Assembly: GCF_014897675.1 (NCBI RefSeq)
Contig: NZ_JABUXU010000018.1
Coordinates: 40,477-104,476 of the forward strand
DNA from: Advenella sp. FME57
GTDB lineage: Bacteria > Pseudomonadota > Gammaproteobacteria > Burkholderiales > Burkholderiaceae_B
DNA length: 64,000 nucleotides
Direction of reading: 5' to 3'
The position numbers and the translations under genes are program-made. The notes under the pieces were generated by a model that saw only the letters and a program-made list of their open reading frames with translations, was not told the DNA's origin and searched no databases. Below are positions 40,817 to 49,592 of the stretch, piece after piece (the first letter of the stretch is position 1; every line of letters starts with the position of its first letter).

Positions 40817-40883
40817 CCGTATGGTGGGTGGGTGGGTATAGTGGGCACTGGTGCCCACATTCCCCACTATACCCACCATACGG
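40817..40883 (-). other. large nested hairpin, candidate origin or terminator
   Basis: The arm CCGTATGGTGGG...TATAGTGGG (40817-40845, with an eight-base TGGGTGGG insertion) pairs over 21 bases with 40863-40883. Inside the loop lies a second small stem GGGCAC/GTGCCC (40843-40856). It follows the stop of the primase-helicase gene. In replicons with RepA-like helicases and small primases, such structures serve as single-strand initiation sites; it could also simply end transcription. Confidence 0.5.
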
Positions 40884-40906
40884 AGTATCCCCACACTACG
40901 TAGTTT

Positions 40907-43003
40907 TTAACTAACCGTCTTGGGACGGCAGTACCAAACTCCGCTGATATTCTGCTTCTCAATGTATCTGCCGCTGTGCTCGGCCCACCAGCGTTCGCTG
41001 AATCCGGCCGATAAAGCAGTTTGTTTAATCTGACTTAGTGGCAATGTATATCCCGGATGTACATTCTCGAACTGTGCTTTCAGCCAGATGCCAAATGCTG
41101 GCTCATTTTTACCGACTGGACCACGAGCGCTGCCGACTACGCTTTTCGGGGTTAAGGCGCTATCGAGTTCATCCCATTTCGGACGTGTGGCGGTAATGAT
41201 CTTTCCGTTGTGTGGGTCAGTGTCAACGTCGACCTTTTCTGTTCGGAACTTCCATGCTCCGCCCGGATGTTCAGGCAAATTAACCTTTACTTGCATAAGC
41301 ACTTTTTCGTGTACTCCTTGCCCGTTATCGTTGCTGGTCGGATCTTCCATGACGGCGCAAAGGCTGCGGCAGGTTTGAGCAAAGGCGGCAGAGCCGACAA
41401 CACGATGAAGCATAGCGCGTGAAGTATCCTTTGCAAAATGGGTCACGCAGACAATAGCAATTCGATGCTCCTGCGCCAGGGCGAGCCATGGTTCTAGAAT
41501 TGTGCGTAGCTGTCCCGCATCGTTTAAATCAACCTTTCTCAATTTTTGGCCGGGGAGGTAGCTTGTCACTGGATCAATAACAAGCATTTCGAAAGGTTGC
41601 CCCTCGTTTTGGGCACTTTTAAGCCATTCGTTCACACCATCAAGATCGTCCTGCATTGAAAATGTATTGCGTTTTCCTTGCTGGGCGATGCCTTGGATTT
41701 CGATGACATTGTGCAGATTTGCTCCACAAGCCATAAGCCGTGGGACAGTCATTTCTTCGATACCGTCTTCGCTTCCCAACCAGAGAACACGACCGGCTGG
41801 ACGAGTATGGGTATTGCTAAATTCACCCGGCCAGCACTGACCAGTTGTAACCCTGGCGGTTATGTCAGCGAGCACAGTAGATTTTCCGGCTCCTGTTTCA
41901 CCTGCAAAAATGGTGATATAACCCTTTGGAATCCATCCGGTCCAAAGCCAATCAATTGCACGTGGTAAAACCCCATTAAGAGAGCGTCCGACAAGTTTAC
42001 GTGGACTGTTGATGCTATCAATACGGGCTGCATTGCTTGCAGGATTCGCCCACCCGTGTTTTTGAGCCTGTGCAAATACAGATTGGTAGCTGCTTCTATT
42101 CCCGCCCAGTTTGTCCCATTTTCTCGACGCTTCTTGAGCGTTATATTTTTCAGAGGTGGCAGACCAATCCAGCCAGAGTCCGCGACCAACGTCACCAAGT
42201 TCACGTAGTGCCATTCCCATGTTAGTCCAAAGGTGATAGTCATCAGAGCGAAGGCTATAAAGAGCGGAACGCAACTCTGTTACGGTCTTAGCATCAACCG
42301 AGATAATTTCGGGTGCCGTTGCAGGCAATGCCGGGCTGCTTATTTTGTCATAACGAGGTGCTAACTTCTGTCCAATGAAGTTAGCTAGGCAGGTAAAACC
42401 TTTATCCCGGATAGGGCGTTCGGTGACTGTGAAAAATCTGCCGCCAGCGTATGCCTCAATACCGGTACCGTTCGATCCCAGAGTAGGAAAGTGTCGCCCG
42501 TATCCGATTGCATGTGCCCCGGTGCCACTAGGACTTATTTCAACATAGCCGGGGACTATATTTGCTACATCTGAGAGTTCATTATCTGGAATATCGTCAA
42601 GATCGATGCCTTGCCAGTGCCCGCCATTTTCGTCAGGCCCAAGAGCAAAACCAAGATACCAATTTCCCCCACGTGTCGTTAGTGCGGTTTTGGCCTCATC
42701 ATAGGAAGCGAATTGCGTCCGATCATCGTTAGAATCAAGTGTTCCACTCCTTTTCTGCCCATTGATGTAGTACGGTATTTTCTTTGGAGAAGCAAGAAGC
42801 CAGCGCTTCGCTTTTTTCATTTGCGAGAAGGTGGGCAGCTCGGGCTGTGCGACGGCAGGGGCCACGTTTGTACTGTCGGTGTCGCGTGGGTATTGATCGC
42901 TACCTTGCGTGGCCTGTGTCGGCGGTAATACATTGTGGTCAGTATATTCACTATCTAACTGCTGCACGGGTTCTGTCCCATGCGCTACACTGGGTTCAAT
43001 CAT
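40907..43003 (-). CDS. primase-helicase (PriCT_2 and AAA_25/RepA-like)
   Basis: 698 residues. The N-terminal part has prim-pol features: WQGIDLDDIPD (D134, D136) and SPSGTGAHAIGYG (H164). A PriCT_2-like helical segment follows (about 240-300: LRSALYSLRSDDYHLWTNMGMAL...). The C-terminal half is a RepA/AAA_25 hexameric helicase with Walker A GETGAGKST (368-376) and Walker B-like FEMLVIDPVTSYLPG. It would start replication of the excised island. This is the typical replication gene of P4-like and PICI elements. Confidence 0.85.
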   Translation of the reverse strand: MIEPSVAHGTEPVQQLDSEYTDHNVLPPTQATQGSDQYPRDTDSTNVAPAVAQPELPTFSQMKKAKRWLLASPKKIPYYINGQKRSGTLDSNDDRTQFASYDEAKTALTTRGGNWYLGFALGPDENGGHWQGIDLDDIPDNELSDVANIVPGYVEISPSGTGAHAIGYGRHFPTLGSNGTGIEAYAGGRFFTVTERPIRDKGFTCLANFIGQKLAPRYDKISSPALPATAPEIISVDAKTVTELRSALYSLRSDDYHLWTNMGMALRELGDVGRGLWLDWSATSEKYNAQEASRKWDKLGGNRSSYQSVFAQAQKHGWANPASNAARIDSINSPRKLVGRSLNGVLPRAIDWLWTGWIPKGYITIFAGETGAGKSTVLADITARVTTGQCWPGEFSNTHTRPAGRVLWLGSEDGIEEMTVPRLMACGANLHNVIEIQGIAQQGKRNTFSMQDDLDGVNEWLKSAQNEGQPFEMLVIDPVTSYLPGQKLRKVDLNDAGQLRTILEPWLALAQEHRIAIVCVTHFAKDTSRAMLHRVVGSAAFAQTCRSLCAVMEDPTSNDNGQGVHEKVLMQVKVNLPEHPGGAWKFRTEKVDVDTDPHNGKIITATRPKWDELDSALTPKSVVGSARGPVGKNEPAFGIWLKAQFENVHPGYTLPLSQIKQTALSAGFSERWWAEHSGRYIEKQNISGVWYCRPKTVS

Positions 43004-43148
43004 ATTTTGTCCTGAATGTGGTTGCTCATTCTTGCCCCGGCTTATGTCGGGGCTTTTTCTTGGTAGTGCTTACGACGCAAGTACACGTCACGTATTCGAA
43101 ATAGCTAAGTGCGTGATGCGCTTGGATTATTTTCGGAGTGAACATGGT

Positions 43149-43364
43149 CTACAGGGGAACCTGTTCGAACGAAATACGCCGCGATTCCAGGAACTGATCC
43201 AGATCAGCAACCTTGTACATGCACTGCTTTCCGGGCTTGTAGAAGGCGGGGCCTTTGCGTTCGCTGGCCCAACAGGTAAGGGTATTGAATGAGATACCGA
43301 GATATTCGGCAGCTTGACGACGATTGATACGGTCGGAAGGGGTGAGTGTTGACAGGTTTGACAT
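43149..43364 (-). CDS. AlpA-like excisionase/regulator
   Basis: 71 residues with a MerR/excisionase-type helix-turn-helix: RINRRQAAEYLGISFNTLTCWASERKGPAFYK and then MYKVADLDQFLESR. ATG 43364 is chosen because AGGAG lies nine bases before it; an upstream in-frame GTG is less likely. AlpA-like proteins control integrase expression and excision in satellites. An 11-bp inverted repeat lies just upstream and may be its operator. Confidence 0.8.
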   Translation of the reverse strand: MSNLSTLTPSDRINRRQAAEYLGISFNTLTCWASERKGPAFYKPGKQCMYKVADLDQFLESRRISFEQVPL

Positions 43365-43383
43365 TACGTACGGCTCCTGAATC

Positions 43384-43421
43384 TCTTTCACTGCACTGGT
43401 TATGTTATTGGCAGTGAAAGA
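43384..43421. promoter_or_regulatory. inverted repeat upstream of the AlpA-like gene
   Basis: TCTTTCACTGC (43384-43394) and GCAGTGAAAGA (43411-43421) form perfect 11-bp arms with 16 bases between. The site is 20 bases upstream of the AlpA-like start. It is a good candidate operator for AlpA or for a phage-derived inducer. Confidence 0.5.
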
Positions 43422-43571
43422 AGGGCGACCCTACGATTATTTTTATGACGGAGGCCAGGAAGCTAGGAAGAAAACGGCCTGCGCAGCGGAGAAGCTGAGT
43501 GACAACCAGTGTTGTTACTGGCTGGGTATACTTAAGCATAGCGGAAATTTTTATTTGTCACAAGGCTAGGA

Positions 43572-44834
43572 TCAAGAACTATTTTGGGTTTTAAATTCCT
43601 GGGCTTGCCTGATTATCCAATCCGCAACATCCTGAACTTCGGGCAGCAAATATCGGAGGTCGCGAGTCTGTGTGTAGTGCTTAAGGGTAACAGTGGCAGG
43701 GAGGTGATTCGTTAATATCTCTGCCTTCCATAATTCGACTTTGCATTGAACGCAGATGGCGATAAAGGTCCTCCTCAAATCATGATTGTGAAGGTGCATG
43801 CCAGCAATTTCACTGACCTGCCCCATAGTGCCCCGCGCATCTTGCATGTGGGGGACCTTCGACCCAGCGCGGGACGGGAACACATATTCTTCGTTCTTAC
43901 TACGGCATGCAAGACGGGCATCAAGCAGCGATTTTAACTGTGTGCTCATGGGGATCGTGACCACATTATGGTTCTTCGTTTCCTTCAATACAAAGTAGGG
44001 CGGCTCCTCATCCAAGTGGACTTCTGACCACCGCAGCGCTGACCCCTCGCCAATGCGAGCACCAGTCAGGATCAGGAACATGACAAGGTGTGCAGCCGCA
44101 TTGTCAGCAGGCACAAAGCGCTCGGTACTGGTGCGCCCAACCAATAGATTCCACACTTCCCCGATTTTGTTTAACGGCACAAATTCCTCTTTGGTTTCTT
44201 CCTTATTCCATTGAACGATTTTGAAGGCTTGGACCACAGGGTTGACCGGGAGGATAGGGTAACTGCCATCTGGCGCGACATTTATCTCACGAGCCCAATT
44301 GCACAGGGCCCGCAGGTTACGAAAGGTCTGGTTAGCTGTAGTCGGTGCGGTGTCCGATAGCAACCGAAAGCGTTTTACACATGCCTCACGTGTAATGTTG
44401 GCTACCCGTTTATCGGCCCAATCTGACAGCGTCTTTGTCACGCACTTAACGATGTCGGCTTTGCTGCTGGGTCGTAGCGGGCCATGTTTTGTACGTTTGT
44501 TCTTGATGTAGTCTTCCATCACTGCCCGAAGGGTCATTTCCTCTGCTTTCTCTTTTTTTTCTTTAGCAAACGGGTTAATTCCCGAGTTCATTTCATTCAA
44601 TTTGCCTTGGGCCTCAGTTCTTGCTACACGAGGCTCCATTTTCTTACAGTTGCTTATGGTATAGCGGCAGGTCTTGCCCTTGACGCGACCCTGAACAATA
44701 TAGCTCTTGGCACCGTTGGCGGTTACACGGACCCCGAAACCCGTTAACCCCTCGTACCAGTAAAATTGTTGACCAGATTCTGGCACGGGCAGGGCGTCAA
44801 TTGCCAGTTTGGTAAGCGCTTTGAATGTTGCCAT
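43572..44834 (-). CDS. tyrosine recombinase (island integrase)
   Basis: 420-residue integrase with an arm-type N-terminal domain (DUF4102-like: GFGVRVTANGAKSYIVQGRVKGKTCRYTI) and a catalytic domain with R260 (LTGARIGE), the HDLRRT box (H351, R354) and the nucleophile Y387 (LKHYTQTRD). Its start faces the att copy at 45084, 250 bases away. It is intact, so excision of the 36.0-45.1 kb island is plausible. Confidence 0.93.
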   Translation of the reverse strand: MATFKALTKLAIDALPVPESGQQFYWYEGLTGFGVRVTANGAKSYIVQGRVKGKTCRYTISNCKKMEPRVARTEAQGKLNEMNSGINPFAKEKKEKAEEMTLRAVMEDYIKNKRTKHGPLRPSSKADIVKCVTKTLSDWADKRVANITREACVKRFRLLSDTAPTTANQTFRNLRALCNWAREINVAPDGSYPILPVNPVVQAFKIVQWNKEETKEEFVPLNKIGEVWNLLVGRTSTERFVPADNAAAHLVMFLILTGARIGEGSALRWSEVHLDEEPPYFVLKETKNHNVVTIPMSTQLKSLLDARLACRSKNEEYVFPSRAGSKVPHMQDARGTMGQVSEIAGMHLHNHDLRRTFIAICVQCKVELWKAEILTNHLPATVTLKHYTQTRDLRYLLPEVQDVADWIIRQAQEFKTQNSS

Positions 44835-44927
44835 TTTGGGGTGATTCCTTTCTTATAAAAGTGCATAGGATTGTTGGCACATATTCGCCCTGACATCGCT
44901 ATGGTTATCACCACTCGTATGCTCAAA

Positions 44928-45011
44928 TATGGCGAAAAATTTTATGTAAGCGTCGTTGTAAGCAGTACAAACATAGTTATGCATATTTCAATATAGGGGT
45001 ATTTCGCCATA
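44928..45011. repeat. inverted repeats flanking the integrase promoter
   Basis: TATGGCGAAA (44928-44937) and TTTCGCCATA (45002-45011) are perfect inverted copies 64 bases apart, between the integrase start and the att core. They may be arm-type integrase binding sites. Confidence 0.4.
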
Positions 45012-45083
45012 AGACATTGATTATTATAGTTTAATATGTCGAAACATATGCAAGCATTGCTACCTAAATACCCTATACAGGTA

Positions 45084-45131
45084 ACTCATAATCCTTTGGT
45101 CGCTGGTTCGAGTCCAGCCGGGGGGACCAAA
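45084..45131 (+). repeat. attachment site 2 (copy of tRNA 3' end)
   Basis: Identical over 48 bases to 36008-36055, including the anticodon loop, T arm and CCA. The 5' half of the tRNA is absent, so this is an att remnant and not a tRNA gene. It marks the end of the first island and the start of the second. A terminator-like stem (AGCCGCT/AGCGGCT) follows at 45150-45176. Confidence 0.85.
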
Positions 45132-45165
45132 GAAATCTTTTAGAATCAAGCAATTAGCCGCTCCG

Positions 45166-45703
45166 TCAAGCGGCTTTTTTCTTGTCTGAGTCCTTGGTGT
45201 GGCGTAAGTGTGGCGTAAATTCCGTCGCATTGACGTAATTTGCCAAATGGCCAGCATCCAAATGGGCATACTTCTGCACCATCTCGATCGTTTCCCATCC
45301 CCCCAATTCTTTGAGCACCATGAGCGGCGTGCCCGATTGGACATGCCAACTTGCCCAGGTATGACGCAAGTCATGGAATTTGAGCGGTTTGATGCTCGAT
45401 AAAATGGCCGCGCGATCTAGCGTGCGCTTGTCTACTTGAGTCACACGCATGCCACTTTCGCGTGTGAAACAATGCTCAGTCCCGGCCGCTTCTCTTTCCT
45501 CAAGGAGGGCGATTGCTTCACTGTTCAACGGCATAGGGCGTGATCGGCCATTTTCAGGACGGTGCCACCTAGGAAATGCTTCCACAAAATTGATCGGACG
45601 GTACCCATTTGAAAATGAATTATGGTCGACAAAAAGATAGCCATGACAATTGGAAGAGTTTTCGCTAGTAGCACTTTTATCATAAGCCCTCTCAGCAGCT
45701 TAT
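45166..45703 (-). pseudogene. broken tyrosine recombinase, C-terminal part
   Basis: The C-terminal catalytic part of a second integrase: KFHDLRHTWASWHVQSGTPLMVLKELGGWETIEMVQKYAHLD holds the His, Arg, His and Tyr of the active site. The N-terminal domain and the first catalytic Arg are missing. The frame is open back to about 45703, but the upstream residues (GYLFVDHNSFSNGYRPINF) do not look like an integrase and no ATG is present; a GTG at 45585 gives 139 residues. Probably the dead integrase of the second island, inserted next to att 2. Confidence 0.75.
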
Positions 45704-45858
45704 GTGTAGGGTACGCGCTCCATAAAGCGCCAGCATAGACAATGGAACGACACGGGCCGACATTGACGGACAGGTTTCTCAAGATCTTATCGGAATAGTT
45801 ATTGAGGGGGATCAGGCGCTCCGGCAGCTGAATGCGCTGCAGGACTGGGCAGAAATAG

Positions 45859-46035
45859 TTACGACGGACCAGACGGCTGCGCCAGGCAAATAGCCTCATC
45901 GCCGTGCTGAGCCACATTAATCAGCTTGTTTCGCTCCTGGCATCCCGAGCAGATGAAAAAACAGCCGTCCCTGTTTATTTCCACCTCAACAGCTTGAAAC
46001 ATGATGTCCAAGCCGCAATTTACACACGTCCACAT
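45859..46035 (-). CDS. small zinc-ribbon protein
   Basis: 58 residues: starts MWTCVNCGLDI, has a second cysteine pair in FFICSGCQERNKL, and ends LAQPSGPS. The CxxC...CxxC pattern 26 residues apart suggests a zinc ribbon. Small proteins of this layout occur in Alcaligenaceae. No clear Shine-Dalgarno sequence. Function unknown; short enough to be missed by many gene finders. Confidence 0.55.
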   Translation of the reverse strand: MWTCVNCGLDIMFQAVEVEINRDGCFFICSGCQERNKLINVAQHGDEAICLAQPSGPS

Positions 46036-46342
46036 AGCGCATGCCTCTGATCGGTCATAATTTGGTAACAGACATCGTAGACCTGTCGTGTGACGCTTTT
46101 CTTACCGCCAGCCAACTTGAGTCACTATCCCAATAGTGATTGCACAGACTGTCGCCGATTCCTGTCTACGCTGACAATTAGTTCAATATTTTTCATATGC
46201 CATTGTTTTTATTTAAAAATCATTGATTTTCTACTGACATCTGTTAATAATTTGTCTATAAAATATTTCAATTATTTACAAACGTAAGGGTGAATAAGCT
46301 AAGTCACCCATCAAATAAACCAATTAACAGGATAGGTGAACC
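46036..46342. other. AT-rich promoter region
   Basis: No gene recognised. The stretch is very AT-rich toward the Hint-domain gene and should contain its promoter; candidate -10 box TATAAA at 46257-46262. Confidence 0.4.
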
Positions 46343-47974
46343 ATGGCAGATATATATATTGATGATTCCATAGATCAACTGACAGTTGATCAAGCTGACT
46401 ACGAAGTAGACGGTACGCTTAATGTGCAGGTGGGGGTTAGGAGCCTTTATCTTGGCGATTTAATAATCACAAATTCGTCCGATTCTCCTGACGCGCTCAA
46501 GTTGACAGTCTTGAAGGAAGACCCCGAGCTTCACCTGATCCAGCCTACCAATTTATTTTTAGACGATGGTGCTAATGTCAAACTTGTTGCGTATGATGCA
46601 TCGACGGATATTGAGCCCTATCTAAGGATTGATAATGGTTCCACGCTTGAACTTACCCCAGAGTTGCTATCCAGTGGGCAAGTCCCTTTTTATATTCGGG
46701 TTTTGGGGAGCAGCAAGCTTATATATGACTCGACAGGAACCAATATTGATCAGTCCAGCTCAGTGATTCACTTAGATGTTATGGAGCCTGGTTCCGAATT
46801 ACAGGTTATCGGCGCTGATAGTTATAGTTATATCGATGATGTGCTTACTTTCAAAAACAGTGATGGTGAAATCGTTGGTAATTTCAAAGCCCCATGGCTG
46901 AATGACCCTATGGAATTGGAAGGTGACATACTGACAATCACATGTTACTTAAAAGGAACACACATCGCGACACCCGACGGGGAAGTCAAAGTCGAAACCT
47001 TAAAAGCGGGTGATAAAGTACTGACCGCTACTGGTGGTGTTGCCACAGTCAAATGGCTGGGTTTTCGCAAACTGAACAGAAACCGCATCCCCGAATCTCA
47101 CGTTTTACGCGCTTCTCCAATTCGTATTTGTAAAGGCGCTTTCGCTGAAAATACTCCCCACCGTGATCTGACCGTCTCTCCTGGCCACCGGTTCAACTTT
47201 GATGGTGCCCTGGTTCCCGCCCTGTCCCTAGTCAATGGCCTGACAATCATCCAGGACTTCGATGTTCAGCAGTTCGAGTACTATCACGTTGAGCTGGAAA
47301 AATTCGACATGCTACTTGCCGAAGGCGCTGCTGCAGAAAGCTATCTGGACGTTGGCGATTATCGCCAATCATTTGAAAACGCCCATACCGTTGCCGCGCA
47401 TCCTGATTTCGGGCCTGCGCCTGAGCGTGTTGTTCTGCCTGATTACGTTCAGAAAATTACACCTGAAATCATTCAACCCATTCGCCAGGAACTGTTCGGT
47501 CGTGTACAGGCATTGACTGGTGCAACGCGCTCAGGTGACGCCAATCTGCGTATTGAGGCAAATGGTGTAATGATCGCTTCACTGACTCCATGCGCTAAAC
47601 GCGGAGTGTATCGTTTCGAGCTCCCCACAGGACTGCAATCTGACATCCGCATCCTATCGAACTCAACTGTCATACGTGAGACATCGCTCAACAGCCGTCG
47701 CGATATGCGCATAGTTGGTGTTGGTCTGAACGAGATCGTTCTGGTTGTAGATGGTATTCGTCATCAAATTGATATTACAGATAAGTACCTTACGGGCTTG
47801 CACGATGTTCAGGAGGTGAACAACACAAATATGCGCTGGACGACGGGCGAGGCAGTAATTCCGGCAAACCTAGTGCCGGCATCAAAAGGTTCTATGGTCT
47901 TGGAATTGAGTGTCTTGCGTACAAATATGTACTGGACGTCCGGCGAGCAGCTAAAAGCACGAAAAGCAGCCTGA
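46343..47974 (+). CDS. Hint-domain surface-type protein
   Basis: 543 residues. The N-terminal 200 residues are acidic, Ser/Thr/Asp-rich and beta-repeat-like (e.g. LYLGDLIITNSSDSPDALKLTVL), like bacterial adhesin passengers. A Hint domain (hedgehog/intein fold, Hint_2 type) follows from C201: CYLKGTHIATPDGEVKVETLKAGDKVLTATGG, and SPGHRFNFDGALVPALSLVNG. The C-terminal 180 residues are unknown. Bacterial Hint proteins can self-cleave or release cargo; whether this one does is not clear. No signal peptide is visible, so export would need a non-Sec route. AACAGGATAGGTGAACC precedes the ATG. Confidence 0.85.
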   Translation: MADIYIDDSIDQLTVDQADYEVDGTLNVQVGVRSLYLGDLIITNSSDSPDALKLTVLKEDPELHLIQPTNLFLDDGANVKLVAYDASTDIEPYLRIDNGSTLELTPELLSSGQVPFYIRVLGSSKLIYDSTGTNIDQSSSVIHLDVMEPGSELQVIGADSYSYIDDVLTFKNSDGEIVGNFKAPWLNDPMELEGDILTITCYLKGTHIATPDGEVKVETLKAGDKVLTATGGVATVKWLGFRKLNRNRIPESHVLRASPIRICKGAFAENTPHRDLTVSPGHRFNFDGALVPALSLVNGLTIIQDFDVQQFEYYHVELEKFDMLLAEGAAAESYLDVGDYRQSFENAHTVAAHPDFGPAPERVVLPDYVQKITPEIIQPIRQELFGRVQALTGATRSGDANLRIEANGVMIASLTPCAKRGVYRFELPTGLQSDIRILSNSTVIRETSLNSRRDMRIVGVGLNEIVLVVDGIRHQIDITDKYLTGLHDVQEVNNTNMRWTTGEAVIPANLVPASKGSMVLELSVLRTNMYWTSGEQLKARKAA

Positions 47975-48170
47975 CAGTGGACGCATTTAGCAATCGGCTA
48001 TAAGGAGAGCCGCACTCTTGTGCAGCTTTTTCTACACATACAGGCCACGCATATCCTTGGATCTCGTCGCAGAATATCGATCCGACTCACGGCTCTGGCT
48101 GATTCTTCAGCACATCAAGCATATCCTCAAGTTTTGTTATACATTCTTTTCGCGCGGTGCCGCTTATCCG

Positions 48171-48557
48171 CTATTCTGGGTTTGAAATACGCTGGGTCAG
48201 ATCCGCTCGTTCTTGTCCAAATTTAATCAGGTTGCCGTCGGGATCGAAAACGTAAAGTTCATCCATACACCACGCAGTGTTTACAATGTCTCCCAAAGAC
48301 GATAGCTTGGCGCTTAATTCACTATGAACTGCTTGAATATCTGAAACACGCCGATAGCAGGAAGTATTTTCTGCAATATTTCTGTCGCTACAGTTCCAAA
48401 AACGGAGTTCAGTTTCTCCTCGAGCCGCAATGTCGCATGTATCGCGTATCTGAGAGGTCTTAAATTCGAGCACCGATTTGTAGAATGAACGAGTGCGTTT
48501 CATGTCCAACGACGCGAGGACCGGTATAGCTTTGCCAAAATTTGTACTCACCATCAT
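48171..48557 (-). CDS. VOC-family protein, bleomycin-resistance-like
   Basis: 128 residues with the vicinal-oxygen-chelate fold: AIPVLASLDMKRTRSFYKSVLEF at the start and ELYVFDPDGNLIKFGQ at the end, with an aromatic/acidic middle (ELRFWNCSD). Proteins of this type bind bleomycin-like drugs or act as small dioxygenases/isomerases. The exact role is not clear. ATG 48557 or the adjacent ATG may start it. Confidence 0.8.
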   Translation of the reverse strand: MMVSTNFGKAIPVLASLDMKRTRSFYKSVLEFKTSQIRDTCDIAARGETELRFWNCSDRNIAENTSCYRRVSDIQAVHSELSAKLSSLGDIVNTAWCMDELYVFDPDGNLIKFGQERADLTQRISNPE

Positions 48558-48877
48558 TGCTCCAAAATTCGAAATATACCTGAGTTGAGTGCAGCCGACC
48601 CTGCGTAAATATATAGTGAAAGTGCCAGAGCTTACCCGCTATAAATAGCGTCCCGGATCTTTAACAGCTCGTTTCGAGTGAGGAGGGGGCTACTTCGCCA
48701 CCGTGGCTAAATCGTGACTGAATTTCACGGGCCGTAACAAAAGTGAGAAACCACGGCGTCCAGTGAGTCCCTATTTTGTGCTGTCACCCGGCTTCAGCTA
48801 ACAACAGGTTCATGGCGCGTCCACTCAGACTTCGAGCCTTTCCTAGTTCGGTTGGCGTGAACTGGTCGGCTTGTTCT
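48558..48877. other. no gene recognised
   Basis: A gap between the VOC gene and the hicAB terminator. I see no gene, RNA or clear repeat in it. Confidence 0.5.
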
Positions 48878-48904
48878 AAAAAGAAACCCGCCCTATAGGC
48901 GGGT
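48878..48904 (-). terminator. terminator after hicB
   Basis: Stem ACCCGCC (48886-48892) / GGCGGGT (48898-48904) followed, reading the minus strand, by TTCTTTTT. It ends the hicAB transcript just after hicB. Confidence 0.75.
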
Positions 48905-48912
48905 CATCTCTA

Positions 48913-49329
48913 TACGATGCTAATACTTATCTGCTTTCCAAGTTTGTGATACGCAGATTCGATGAACTCCAATTTTGTCGAGTGCTGTAAATCAAAAAGG
49001 CGATCCACCTGGGGCATATGAACATCAAGGCGACGTGCCAATTCTGCTTTTCGTACTTTTTGGCCGAGCATTTCGTTCATTAACAAAACTTTGGCAGTTA
49101 CCAAAGCCTGCAGGGTGACTGCAGGTTGAGCTTTTTTTACTTTGGAAGGCATTGGAATCTGACGTTTTTCGTCGAAATAGATTTCAAGCGCTGCTACCAG
49201 CGCTTCCTCAGCGTTCAATAACGCTTCCTGTTCATCGTCCCCGACAGAGTTTGCTTCTGGTATATCGGGAAATCCGACCAGTAAAGTGCCATTATCGTCT
49301 GGCGTGAGCGTGACTGGATAAATTAGCAT
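48913..49329 (-). CDS. hicB: HicB-family antitoxin
   Basis: 139 residues. N-terminal partly degraded RNase-H fold: YPVTLTPDDNGTLLVGFPDIPEANSVGDDEQEAL (about 4-37), the HicB signature, and a C-terminal helix-turn-helix (KAELARRLDVHMPQVDRLFDLQHSTKLEFIESA). It neutralises HicA and should repress its own operon. It lies downstream of hicA with a short gap, the usual order. Stop codon is placed near 48910. Confidence 0.88.
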
Positions 49330-49406
49330 GGTGAACTCCTACAATTATTTCTAAAAACTCCAGGGCTATGTCCGATCGTAGAAGGCGCTTTCGAGCCTCT
49401 CAAGTA

Positions 49407-49592
49407 CTATTTAATTCCAAGATCCTTCTTAATTTTATGAACCAAACCGGTACCGATTTCTTTTGATCCATGATTTGGAAAAATCGTTGTTTTCCCATTA
49501 AGCGTTACCTTGAGGTGGCTAGATCCGGAGCGGTGCATTTGAAAAGTTGCACCTTGTTTCTCTAACCACTTTCGGAACTCGCTGTACTTCAT
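49407..49592 (-). CDS. hicA: HicA-family mRNA-interferase toxin
   Basis: 61 residues with a dsRBD-like fold: MKYSEFRKWLEKQGATFQMHRSGSSHLKVTLNGKTTIFPNHGSKEIGTGLVHKIKKDLGIK, with the catalytic histidine in GSSHLKV (given here as one line of motifs; conserved core SGSSHLKVTLNG). It blocks translation by cutting mRNA. ATG 49592 is chosen because upstream residues of the open frame are unrelated to HicA. hicB follows on the same strand. Confidence 0.85.
   Translation of the reverse strand: MKYSEFRKWLEKQGATFQMHRSGSSHLKVTLNGKTTIFPNHGSKEIGTGLVHKIKKDLGIK

Noticed and set aside
45084..45134. Second tRNA gene
   Set aside because: Only the 3' half is present; it is an att remnant.
45724..45893. Plus-strand open frame reading IDGQVSQDLIGIVIEGDQALRQL
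   Set aside because: It looks protein-like but has no start codon or ribosome site; possibly a fragment, not enough to call.
45525..45917. 130-codon minus-strand frame
   Set aside because: Overlaps the integrase remnant and the zinc-ribbon gene in another frame; composition is not protein-like.
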